The notes under the pieces: generated by a model
Database searches by the model: none
What the model saw: only the letters and a program-made list of their open reading frames with translations
What the model was told of the DNA's origin: nothing
Position numbers and translations under genes: made by a program
Shown: positions 1-10,888 of the stretch, one piece after another
How positions within the stretch are numbered: the first letter of the stretch is position 1
Layout of the letters: the number at the start of each line of letters is the position of its first letter
Assembly (NCBI GenBank): GCA_033002965.1
Contig: JAURVB010009608.1
Location: forward strand, 241,244 to 305,243
Length of the DNA stretch: 64,000 nt
Reading direction: 5' to 3'
Source: Piper betle
Taxonomy: Eukaryota; Streptophyta; Magnoliopsida; Piperales; Piperaceae

Positions 1-682
1 CTCGAAAAGACAAAAAAGAGCAAGTTCACGTCAAGATCTCCAATTAAGAGCAAGTTCATATCTTGTTAATCTCAACATCACCATGCTTGCAAGTGTCATG
101 CTGGAGTGAAATTTTTCGTTCACGTTCCTTCTCCAAAGAAGATTGTTTTGATAGGTATGATCACAAATAGAACAACTTTGGAAGAAATTTATAAATATTA
201 TCGTCAACCAGTCACATCTCCATACAGCACTCAGACTTCCCATCAAAGAGCGACCAGAAAGCGACGAAGTTCAAGTTCTTGGGCAAGCGACATGGTTCAA
301 GTTCAAGAGAAGTAAAATATATGACTTGTGTGTAAATCTCTGTAGTTTTAGTTTTTCTAAGGAAAATTAAACAAAGATGTGCACGATGTGTTGGTTAAAT
401 TTAAATTTTTAATAATATATATTAATAGCATACTAAATTAAATTATAAAAATTATACCTATTTATTATCTTTAAATTAAAATTAACAAATACCTATTTAA
501 CTTTAATATGAAATATCTATTTTTATAGTTCAATAGTTATATGCAAATAATGGAAATAATCTTAGTCTTATGTGAAGAAATAATAATACTAAGTATTAGT
601 GATTAAAATATTCAAATAAAATTTACCATTTTTGAAGATTTTTAATTTGGGTAAATTATATTTCAATATTTTTCTAATGGTA

Positions 683-714
<32 letters not shown>

Positions 715-1284
715 AAGTTTCAACTTAAAAACATAAGTTCTTGTGGAGAGCCAAATATGTTCCAACGCTTTTAATGTATGTAAGGGGATTCATGATTATT
801 GAGAGTACAAGTCCTTAGGTTTTTAAAATAAATTTAATACAATGTGAACTTTGGACTGTGGAGACCAACAACCAATTTACACCACATGCGATGCTTAGGA
901 AAAGCAAACAATCAGTCATAAGCATGGCATGCGAAAAAAGCCGTAGAGCCAAACATAATATGATAAAATAGATTCTGATTCTCATTGACACACCACTCTG
1001 GTCTGGCCAGTTATTTTCTGTACAGCACAACAGATGGCTAGATTCACTACCCTCGAGCTCCCCCAGATGTGCATTCATTCATTCCCAAGGTTCAACGATA
1101 TATGTATGGGCAAGTTCGGTTCCAACTAGCAATGCTCATGCCAACCAATCTAATCTGGCTAGGTGAACAAGACGAAGCAGGTTTGTTTGATGCGAATTCC
1201 TTTTCAATTGCAATTCACTTTTAATCTTCTTTTTTTCTCCCGTGGAAAATACGAATTAATGATCCAAGTATAAAATTGTTTATC
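1..1284. other. Intergenic, AT-rich, with AAT microsatellite
   Basis: No gene is recognised here. Short open frames near 106-315 and 815-1078 have no recognisable motif or splice context. An (AAT)n microsatellite lies at about 682-712. The interval is downstream of the pectate lyase-like gene and should hold its 3' untranslated region, since that gene is on the minus strand and its stop codon is at 1285-1287. Confidence 0.5.
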
Positions 1285-4230
1285 CTATACTGAACCGCCG
1301 TGTACAACAAATTGAAGAGCGAAAATATTGATGAGGAGAATTATGAGAGGGAGGTAGGACAGGGCGGACTGTGGAGGTGGGGCATTGTTGCCGAATACCA
1401 TACCAAAGTCACCGCCACCGCTGGTGGCCTCTCCAACTGCCCCGGTGCTCGTCCCGCCTGTGTTGAATCCTGGATAGCTGATGCTCATGCTGTTGTCCCT
1501 GCCAGGCCACCAATTAATATATCTTGGTTAGCAATCAATCATCAATCACCTGGTCTCAACAAGTATTGCAATATTAGTACTGCTTACTACAAGGGACTAG
1601 AACGATATTATATATCTGGGGCGATAATCACTACTAGTCTTGCAAGCAAATAAACAATGATTTGCAAAGGACATGAGTAAAATAAGGGATACTAATGCAA
1701 TAGAGGAGAGCTCCATGGATGTGGGATGAGCGGAAGAAGTAAATTAAAATTTAAAAGGAGAGGTAATCTTGACACGGCCATGCGATGAGTGGAAGGTAAC
1801 GGCCAAAGGGGACCCTCCAAAAGGTCCAGGTACCATCAAACGATTGAACGACACAACGAAAAAGTGGTGGGAGCACACAGGAAAATCCCATCTAAATAGA
1901 ATATATAAAATACAAAACAGAGCTATATAACTTTATAGTCTACTGGACTTGGCATTTACTTTCAAGAGACTGGTCACCCGCTACATTCGAGAGGGCAGAC
2001 AGCAGCCAGGGAGCCAGACTTGCTCAGAACTCTTTGCAAACTAAGCATTTATAACGGGTCACGCATGTCACGAGTCGGCGATTGAAAGTCTGCACATGCC
2101 CCAGAACCATGCTCGACGATTAAGTAGCGCATGAACAGGCACTTCTTCTTCAAGGTTCAAGAAGTGTCAATGCGTGTATGGGCATTGTGTGGCCGACCAT
2201 ACGAGGTACTCTACATTTCTTTAATCTAACTAGAGCCCCGTGAGTGGAGTGGACTCCAGTTGGTAAAATAAAAACAGTAATCTACACTTGCTACGATGCA
2301 TGAAAGGCGACGTATACAGAAGACGATCAAGAATCAACCACGATGACTGTGACATGGTCCGAAGAGAAAAGGGAAAAGAAGGGGATGGAAGTCCAGAACA
2401 GCTGCGGCCAGTTGTATGATACTTTTTGCAGCTGTACAGTCAGATCATACGCCCCCTCCTCCACCCAGCACACCAAAAGTGGCTCAAATTCTGCTCCTAT
2501 TGGTCCCGAATAGGTATAGATATATACATTTATAATGTACCACACACCAAAGACAAACAACGTTCAAATTAGGAACTAGGAACGTTACGTTACTAGAGTG
2601 TGAAAACAAAAGGCGGTGGTGGTGGTGGTGGTGCTGCTGCTGCCATACATACCTGGACCCTCCAAGGACGCCGGCGTTCGTGGTGAGCTGCTCCACCATG
2701 GCCGCCGACTTGGGCTCCAAGCTCGCCGCCCTCGCGAACTTGGCCGCCATCCCCTCCCCCGACGGCACGAAGAACGCCCCGTTCACCATGATGTCCCCCT
2801 CCGTCCTCCAGTCCCAGCTCGTCCACTCACTCTCCTCCGTCTCCACCCTCTTCGTCACCTGCCCCCGGCATGGCACCATCATCATCATTATATTTACAGT
2901 TAAAGACACTAAATTCAATCCAATCACCACTCAATTTAGTTAATCAATCTTTTAGTTAGTTTGCAAGTCGATTGCGTGGTTTCGTATCTCCTCCCTCCCC
3001 AATTATTCTTACGATTTAAAGAGAGAATAATTTATAAAGGTGTACCTCTCTGGCGTTGGGGTCGGAGGGGGCCGTGTAGCGGTTGCCCTGGCTGTTAATG
3101 GTGGGGTTGGCGCTGCCGCCGATGGCGTACATCTCCCACTGGGTGAAGTCGTTGTTGACGACGTGGATGTACCCGCGGCGGCACCGGGGCATGCGCTGCA
3201 CCAGACCCTCCCCGAAGTGGTTGAAGGCGATGGTCACCTGCATGCCGGAGTCGGGGGCGTAGTCGTCGCTGTGCCCCAGCAGCATCACCTCGTCGTGGTG
3301 GGAGAAGTAGCTGTTGGAGATGGTCACCGCCGTCGACCCCATGATGGCGTCCACCAGCCCGTCGGCGCAGTAGGAGAGGGAGCAGTGGTCCACCCAGACG
3401 TTGGACGCGCCGTACAGGGAGATGCCGTCGCCGTCCGACCGCGTCCGGTACCCCCAGTTGCTCGGGCTCGACCGGACGTTGGCTTTCCCCGCCGGCACGC
3501 AGTGGTGGATGTGCAGGTTGTGAATGATGACGTTGGAGACGTACTGGAGGGTGATGCAGGCGCCGCCGGCAATGTGGACATTGCGCCCGCGGCCGTCGAT
3601 GGTCTTGAAGCTGTTCACCAGCAGCTCCTCCCGGAGGTGGATCAGCATGTCCGCTGCGAAGATGATCCAGAGCGGCTCCTCTTGGATGACGCCGAACCGG
3701 AGCGTCCCCGGCGTAGGGTTCACCGCGTCCTTGTCCGACGAGTCGGTGACGACGTAAATCTGCCCGCCCTTGCCGCCTAGGGCGTTGCGGCCGAAGCCGA
3801 TGCCGCAGTCGGCGAGGTGCTGCCGGTTCGCCGCCCAGTTCGCGTCGCACCTCCAGCAGTCGTCGATGGGGTTGCCCGTCATGCACGAAGACGACGACGA
3901 CGACGACGACATCATCTTCCTCCGGTGCACCATCATCATCGAGTGGTTCAACCTCCTACCGACAAAAACAGAGTGATGAAAACAGATCACAAAGACGGAA
4001 CCTTTCTCGGTTGTTTCTACGCGCAGAATCGCAATATGACAGCCGACTCACCATTGGACATCCCGGACGACGGATTCCGGGTCGGGATGCTGGTGGAGGA
4101 GGGACAAGTTGAGCGGCGCTGCGGCCGAGCTTGAAAGAGCTCCCTGTAGCCAAACCATGAAAATGCAGGCGACGAGAAGCATCTTAGGTTCGTATGCTGT
4201 CGAACCTCCACACCACCCTTCCATCATCAT
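1285..4230 (-). CDS. PMR6-like GPI-anchored pectate lyase-like protein (four exons)
   Basis: Secreted polysaccharide lyase family 1 protein, expected to act on cell-wall pectate outside the plasma membrane. The inferred exons on the minus strand are 4230-4052, 3955-3046, 2858-2653 and 1498-1285. All junctions are GT-AG and in phase, giving 502 residues. The N-terminus has a hydrophobic signal ([14 protein letters not shown]). The central domain shows [37 protein letters not shown] and [19 protein letters not shown], which are the calcium-binding aspartates and catalytic-arginine region of plant pectate lyases. The last exon adds a Gly/Ser/Thr-rich linker, then [17 protein letters not shown] and a hydrophobic end, a typical GPI-anchor addition signal. 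Arabidopsis PMR6, a powdery-mildew susceptibility factor, has about this length and a GPI signal, so the PMR6 branch is the best fit. The start could also be the methionine at 4182, directly before the signal peptide. Enzyme activity of this branch is not established. Confidence 0.86.
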
Positions 4231-6129
4231 CACCTCATAGCAGCAGAGCTTGTGGAGAAGAAACGGAAGATGAATGATTGATGGGTATAATGTAGGGGAG
4301 GAGGCTACGTTCGGAGGTGCTCCGATCTGGGGATGAGCATCCTGGGAGAGAGAAGCACGCCAAGTTGCAGTCTTGCAGACATGGATTTTCTCCCTACCCC
4401 CCAACAAAAGCCTTCCTTGCTTATATTCTTTCTACGCTGCTGACACCCTCAAAAAATAAAGTAGAAAGAAAAGTGGTGTTCCCAAGCTTTTACTGATCCA
4501 TTCTTAGGCGCGTCGAATAATACAATAATATGATTGTTGTTCATGCCATAATGTGAATGTTACTAACACCCATCCTCCCCAGGCAAACTATGTGTTGATT
4601 TCCGCAAATCTGTGTGTTCTGAGTTTAGTCTATCTGTGTTCTTTTCATGTCGCACTTGCTGGGTTTTGGTTAGTGACTAAATTGGACAAGGATTAAGCGT
4701 TTCAGGTGCTTAATATGATCGGTAAGCGGCTCGTAGGTCGTCTTCAAGCTTGAGTCCGCCGGAGCTTCGATCCATGCCTGTCTACGTCTTCTATTAGTCA
4801 GGGATTGGGGCCAGTGACGTCTCCATAGATTCCTACTCAGCTTATTCGCCAGCTTGCAGCTTGGAGGTTTGCTTTATGTTCTTCAATTGTTGGGTTTCTA
4901 ATTTTTATTCGAGTTATAGATCTGCAAATGTATGTTTGGAAATCTCTTTTTAATTAGCACTTGTCCATCTCTTCAACATGTTGTGGAGAAAAGGTTATTG
5001 GCAGGAATTAGCAGTGGTAAAGCCGCTGCTATGTAATGTAATGCTAGTTTTGGTGGCTACTTGGTGGATGTCATCTGGCGTTGAAATTTGGGATTCATCC
5101 AACTTTTAAAACAAACTAGCATTATTGTTTTTAGTCTACTTCTAAATGATGAAAAGAGGGTGGTTAATGGTTATGCTATAATTCACAAATAAGTTGCCCC
5201 ACCAATGCTAGAGCCCAAAAAACAGCAGCTGGATATAGTGTGAAAAAACGGAGAGAAAATGACATGCTAACTACAGAAAAGTCATTGTGGATCTAAGCAA
5301 AACAATTCTCTTAAACACTAAATATAGTTTTTACTTATTGGCTTCTTAACAACTCTGTTGCACTCGATGTCACGTAATCTAAAATCATAACCTCACAACC
5401 ACCGCCATCGTTATCAGTTGGAGACATTTGCCTCAATTATGAGATGAACAATACTTAGGCATTGTTTTCTTTTTTCTTTTGTTTAATAAACCTTTATTGT
5501 TCTATTGCTGCTCTTGGCTTGTTCAATCGAATGAAATGTTTGTTTCAGATAAAAAAATGCTCAACAAGAAGTATAAACTTACAGCTCGGATTTCATCTCG
5601 GTGTATAAGAGTGGATCGTGGCATCCTGTTAAGATGAACCAAAAAGAGAACCAAACGATGCCACCGCGAGTGAAACTTGGACCTTAAATCTCACACAGAA
5701 AGTGAAGACATTGGCGGAAGAAACCTCTCTCTAATTTTTATTGACGATAGTTAATTACGTGGCAACAAGTAGTTCTCCAGCTATAATAAATTAATCCAAT
5801 GAACAGGATAATGTATGAATTTAATCTGGGGAAAACAAAAAATTGTACAATTGAAAGACACAAAGTACTGTCATCTGTATCTACCAGCAAAGAAATATGT
5901 GTGCTCAATTATGTGGTTTTAGTGACATATACACATTAGTTCGCCGAGATTTAATTTGTAGAAAGAGCTCAAATAAATCAAATTATAGTAGCTACATAAC
6001 TCCATAATGTGGCATTACAAGAGTTTTTATGAGATTGGAAAGACGAAGTTACAACCCACGAAGTCGTGAACATCCGAAGCTGTTTATTCTCGTTTTCTGC
6101 ACTATTTATGCGGAGTATGAACAGCAAAA
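4231..6129. other. Intergenic region
   Basis: This is the 5' flank of the pectate lyase-like gene and the 3' flank of the CRR3-like gene. I see no protein family, RNA gene or clear repeat in it. The interval is AT-rich throughout with only short, motif-free open frames. Confidence 0.45.
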
Positions 6130-6788
6130 TTACATGATCCAGTCATCCAACAGAGGTGTATTGAATGGCAACTTGATAATTCCAGATGCAATTAGGAAGA
6201 GGAAGATCCATACAGGCAAGAAATACAAGCACACTGCCAAGAGTATTCTCTGCCCTGCAAGCCACAAAAAAAAAACATCAGAAGACAAAGTGAAGTCAGA
6301 CAACTTCAAATACATACAATCAGAAAACGAACAAGAGTTTGCAAAAAGGAAGCAAAACCTGAACGGGAAGATTCCTTGGTGAGCTCAATAAGCCATTCCC
6401 CTGCTTCCCGGAGCTTCTTCTCTGCTTCCCCCTCCGGCTTCCCAACCGGACTCTCCGACATTAAATCGAAAAATGTTCCTCCTATACTGTAGCGTTCAAC
6501 AAAGAGCATAACAACACAAGCATAAGGCTAGCAAGGAGATACAGGTGAAATCAGAAATATGGTAGTATTATGCCTCGTGTTATTATTGTCCTTGAAGATG
6601 CCGGCTCCAATGGCTCTTTCTATCTCTAAAATCGAGGGCTGCTTCGGTTTTGCTCTTGTGCCGTCAATATGGTGACGGCCGGGCCTGTGGTTAGGAGGTC
6701 GTCGTTTTTGCTGGGGATTGTTTGGGAGGGAGGAGGAGATAGGGGAGGAGCAGCGACTCCATGAAACTGCTCTGCCTATGCACACCAT
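6130..6788 (-). CDS. CRR3: CRR3-like chloroplast NDH complex factor (three exons)
   Basis: Likely the nuclear-encoded CRR3 protein needed for the chloroplast NAD(P)H dehydrogenase-like complex in cyclic electron flow. The exons are inferred as 6788-6574, 6486-6359 and 6254-6130, about 155 residues. The first ~40 residues are Ser/Arg/Pro-rich like a transit peptide, followed by PSILEIERAIGAGIF, then FFDLMSESPVG and EKKLREAGEWLIE. A hydrophobic segment (VCLYFLPVWIFLFLIASG) leads to the conserved end KLPFNTPLLDDWIM. The exon 2/3 junction is clean GT-AG. The exon 1/2 junction is odd. The only GT donor (after CCT at 6537) is out of phase with the acceptor at 6487, whereas a GC donor after 6574 keeps the frame. 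So there is either a GC-AG intron or a small lesion. The family is recalled from its conserved motifs, not from a search. Confidence 0.72.
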
Positions 6789-7248
6789 GTGAAGTGGCTT
6801 CCCCTCTACTCAGTTCTGATCTTTGCACAACAAGAGCTAGCCCTGTTTCGTGTCTTCTCAACCAACTGTTTCCTATCCTTAGACCTTTTTTCCCCTCTGT
6901 TTGGATTATATGAGAACTTAGAAATATAAAAATCTGGGAGTAAGAAACTGTGCATCACTTGTTGCTAATTTACATTTACAGTGTAACATTCACTGATTTT
7001 GACAATCTACCCTCTTGTTGATTGGAACTCTTATATTTCCGTGATTGCAATACCCTTACAGCATAAGAATGATTCCCCAACAGCTCAAATTATACAAATA
7101 CAATCGAGAAGTAGAATAGGATGATCAAAATATCCAGATCACCAGCTAACTTTGGTCAGTGTCTGTCTCAGCTAGAAGATCAGGTATTTTCGAGACAACA
7201 AGTCATTTTGCTTTTTTAGTTGATTGGTTAATGTAAGCTATGAAACAA
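6789..7248. other. Intergenic spacer between two minus-strand genes
   Basis: This 460-bp spacer is the promoter side of the CRR3-like gene and the 3' side of the CASP-like gene. No open frame or repeat of note is seen. Confidence 0.4.
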
Positions 7249-8055
7249 TCACCACGTAATTCTCTTGCAGAGCTTGAAACCGGAAATAAGCATGCATACT
7301 GCCATGGCAACAAACGCAGCAAAAGACATACACATAGAGGCTATGGCTGCCTTCTTCATCCTACCCCACTCTATATGGTCTGTAGCAGACGCGGCCACTG
7401 AGGAGGAAGAGATCAGCAGGTAACCAGCTAACTGCAACGTGCTACAACAATGTTAAAATTGTACGATATGCATGCAAATAAGGAGTAAATTGCTCCAACC
7501 TGGTCCGAGAAGAAGGTGATATAGTCATAAGCCTTGTCGGAGATGACACGCCCTTGAAATGCTATGTCGCATATGCTTTTGAAAAGTTGAGAAGCCGAGT
7601 AAATGGAGAGAAGTATGGAGACCCAAAATGCATAACTGCACCCAATTGAACACCAATATAAATAAAGCTTATTTAATGATCATGGGAGTTGTGATTATCA
7701 TAGTTTCCGATGTAAACTATATGAAGTGTATTATTTACTTGACTTTAAGCAAGCATAGCTTGTCAAGTCATCGTATGCTGGTACAACAAGAACAGAGATC
7801 TCACTTGAACTCCGGCAGCTGTTGGAAGCTGCGCTGCTTCCATTCTCTACCCTTGTCAGGCATCGGCGCTGCTAAGGAAAGAGCTGCGACGGCCGACAAG
7901 ATGAAGACGAAGGAGCGAAGGATAAGATTGAAGGTGTTGAGGGAGGCTGGTTGGGAGCCGAAACCGACGCTGGAAGCAATAGAGCGCGCCAAGGGCGACG
8001 GAGTGGGAACAACCTGTTGTGATGTGGGGGAGTAGAAAGGTGAGAGACCCGCCAT
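7249..8055 (-). CDS. CASP-like membrane protein, probably subfamily 4 (three exons)
   Basis: Four-helix plasma-membrane protein of the CASP-like (MARVEL-related) family. CASPs mark membrane domains such as the Casparian strip; most CASP-like members have no assigned role. The exons on the minus strand are 8055-7805, 7635-7500 and 7431-7249, with in-phase GT-AG junctions, giving 189 residues. Residues 1-30 are a Ser/Pro-rich cytosolic tail starting MAGLSPFYSP. Helix 1 is LRSFVFILSAVAALSLAA. Helix 2 (FWVSILLSIYSASQLFKSIC) is followed by a loop with RVISDKAYDYITFFSDQ. Helix 3 is AGYLLISSSSVAASAT. Helix 4 (MSFAAFVAMAVCMLISGF) ends in the family-typical KLCKRITW. The reading frame is intact. Assignment to subfamily 4 rests on the length and on the C-terminal SGFKLCKRITW motif. 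Confidence 0.85.
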
Positions 8056-8503
8056 TTCTAGAACTCAATCGATCCTTGCACACTGATCTAGCTCGGTTCA
8101 AACAACGTTGGCTAAAGCTGGTTCTTCTAGTTGTGCCAAGACTCGATCTGGATTCCTCAATTTCTGCAAAATATTAGTACACAACAAGCCGTAGCTCTGT
8201 ATTTAGTAATCCCTCACCAAAGTTGTAACAGAGGAGCATGAGCTGAAACCTCATATTCCCTCTTTCACAAAATAAGCTCATTCATACGACGATCAACCTA
8301 ACATCTTTGTTTACTCTGTGGAGTTGACTTATGTAAAAAAATTAATGATAGTAGCTACCAAATTAAAAAATACAACTGGTGTAGTTGCTAGCTATAGGCA
8401 TTACTAATGCTGCCATTGCCATATAATTCTATGCTCTTTGCCCCTGCCGATGTTTGAAGTCACTTCTTATTTGATATGAATGAATGAATGAATGGCTACT
8501 GAC
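8056..8503. other. 5' flank of the CASP-like gene
   Basis: This is the promoter and 5' leader region. A good 3' splice site on the minus strand lies near 8166 (TTTTGCAG), so an intron in the 5' untranslated region is possible. No coding frame is supported. Confidence 0.35.
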
Positions 8504-8636
8504 CAATATAAACCATTTGAGCCTCATCCTCCTTCACTTTGTTCACGAAGGCCACTTCATTGACGCCCATGTGGTGATCACAGTTTGGATAAGCCAGCCT
8601 ACTTTCATTTTCCCCCCACCAGAGTAGCACTGGCAG
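8504..8636 (-). other. Unassigned exon-like segment
   Basis: This 133-bp block is bounded on the minus strand by a good acceptor (TTAAACAG) and a good donor (G|GTCAGT). It is open throughout and reads LPVLLWWGENESRLAYPNC, then HHMGVNEVAFVNKVKED and EAQMVYIG. Its base composition is coding-like against AT-rich flanks. No partner exon was found upstream, and joining it to the CASP-like exon 1 does not keep that frame. It may be an exon remnant of an unidentified gene or an upstream noncoding exon. I do not recognise the protein. Confidence 0.3.
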
Positions 8637-9733
8637 CTGTTTAACGAGAGTAAATTTGATTGAACTATTTGTCAGCCAATAAAAACCTTAGGTGTTTGAA
8701 AAATCTGCTAGGACTTATTTTGACAAAACCAAACCAATAAAAGTTTAGGTGTTTCATGCGAATTTAGAGATGGAAATAGGGTAATGTTAACATTCATCAA
8801 ACTCAAATCTCTCCATAAAAAATATATCTTTAAAAAAAGTATACCACCTAAAAGGATTTAGATTTGTTTGGAGAAGGTACTGTATTAAGCATTTGCTTAG
8901 TGTTTGTTGTCAACCGCCAAATTGGGTACCCTACCTAAAAAGACTAGATATGTCTAATTATATCATATTTTAGTTTAGAAATTTGGGTCGTGAATTTATT
9001 ATAATCCATTTTATAGCGAGTCTGGATTAAAGATTCTACCCGAACCAAAAAAAATTAATTTTTGTTTTAATTTTTTATTTTCTTTATAGTATATATGTAT
9101 TTCTAAAATATATTTTAAAATGTATTATATTTTATTATAAATAATATTTTTTAATAATTTTTTTAGTATTTTTTGTAAATATATATAGTATATTTATTAC
9201 CTATTCGGATTCTAAGTTTGTTAAACGAGGTCTGGGTTAATTAAGGTCTAAGTCAAAAAAACCCAGACCAACCCTGACCTGTTTGCATCCCCGTGGTCTA
9301 CTCCAAAATCAATATCATTTTAAAAAATACTATTTTAAAAAAAATGCTATTTTTTAATAAAACTTATAACCCACGAAGGTAGACCATACAGTGCAGAAAA
9401 GCTATAAACATGACATCCATCATAGTCAAGGCTAATTTGTTGCATTCTATTTGATATTAATGATTATACTTGTTTTATTTTATCTCCTATATTTTTCCTT
9501 ACACCAAGACGTAGGATCATTCTGTGAGACGTTTTCTAGCATTATTTTAATTATAATTTTTAAAAGTTAATAAATTATCTCAAAAATTAATAGTAAATAT
9601 TCGGAACAAACAAATATTTTAACAAATGATCCTCGTAATTAATTGTAGCTTTTATACTAATAAATTATTTTTTAAAAAACAGCAAATATTATGTTAATCA
9701 TAATATTTTTAATAATATTACTATATCATTTTA
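8637..9733. other. AT-rich intergenic DNA
   Basis: No gene is seen. The stretch 8960-9290 begins with a TTTGGGTCGTGAATT-like segment and ends with AACCCAGACC, as in a decayed terminal-inverted-repeat element, but I could not define its ends. Much of the rest is simple A/T sequence. Confidence 0.35.
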
Positions 9734-10150
9734 ATATCTTTTCGACTAACAGAATTACAACATAATTGTCTATTGCGAAATATTTATTTTTTATCATTAT
9801 TATGAATAGGGAAAAAAGTATAATCGGTTATATTCTAGATAAATAATTTAGACTTTTATATTATAAATTATATTATTTAATTTACTAAAATGTAGTAAAT
9901 ATATATTTTTACTTTTCTTCATAAAAATATTATTATGTGATTATAATATCTTTTCAACTAATCGAATTTCAATGTAATTACCTAGAGTGAAATATTCAGT
10001 TTTGATCATTATTATAAATAGGGGAAAAAATATCATTGGTTGTATTCTAGATAAATAATTTAAACTTTTATGTTATCAATTATATTTATTTAATTTGCTG
10101 AAATGTAGTGAATATATATTTTTATTTTTCTTTAAAAAAATATTTAATGA
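9734..10150. repeat. Tandem duplication, ~212-bp period, diverged
   Basis: Two diverged copies lie about 212 bp apart. Each starts with ATATCTTTTCRACTAA, contains TCATTATTATRAATAGGG and then TATTCTAGATAAATAATTT. The first copy starts at about 9734 and the second at about 9946. The sequence is strongly AT-rich and noncoding. Confidence 0.6.
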
Positions 10151-10888
10151 TAATAAGTTTATCTCACCATTTTTTCAATAAGTCAACGTAGACAAATGCA
10201 TGGCAACTGTGGAGTAGCTAGAGTGTGTGTGGCCATGGAGGCATGGTCGGGAGAGCCAAAGTGAAGTAAATGAGTGGCGGATATGGTTGGCCAGCGCCGG
10301 CGCCATAAGCCCAACGTGTGGTTCTCTCTCGTCCTGCCCCTTTCCCTACCTTTCACCTAGGTGCCACCTTTCCTTTGCTTGAAAGCTGCCTTGCTCCATC
10401 TCTTCTTCGTCTTCTTCTTATTAGTCCATTGTTAGTATACTTTCTTTCAGGAAAAGCGTTTGGTGCGAATGCTACCATTTGTGAGTACTGCTCCTTTGCA
10501 TTTTTTGCGTTGTATATATAGTGTTTGATTATCTGCAGAGTCTCCGCGTATATGGTGCTGCAAGATGGAGTTTAATTAAGTTGTTGACACCGGTTCTAGA
10601 TTTTATATGGGCATCAAAATGTAATTTTTAAGTTGTTGGTTGTTTGCCCATGTGGTCCTTCATTTGAATGAACTTCCTAGGTTAGGAAGTTGAAGCAGGA
10701 GACTTTTTAATATGTAAATGTGATCTTCAGGTGGGGATAGTTAACCAGGGAGAGCCTTTATTTTTTATTATGGTTTGTTAGATTGTACAAGTAGGAGGGT
10801 TGCCTAGTGATAATTAATGCTATTGTCTTTTTTATGTTCAGAACAGTTACAGAAAAAAATTGGGGGTGATTGGATCGAAGGTTGACAG
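10151..10888. other. 5' region of the AAF-like gene
   Basis: This region should hold the promoter, 5' leader and probably a first exon of the AAF-like gene. ATG codons at about 10234, 10270 and 10283 open only short frames. I could not place an exon with a transit peptide that joins the downstream frame. Confidence 0.35.

Noticed and set aside
3040..3886. Long frames opposite and overlapping the pectate lyase exon
   Set aside because: They are shadows of the GC-rich coding exon; only the minus-strand frame with pectate lyase motifs is real.
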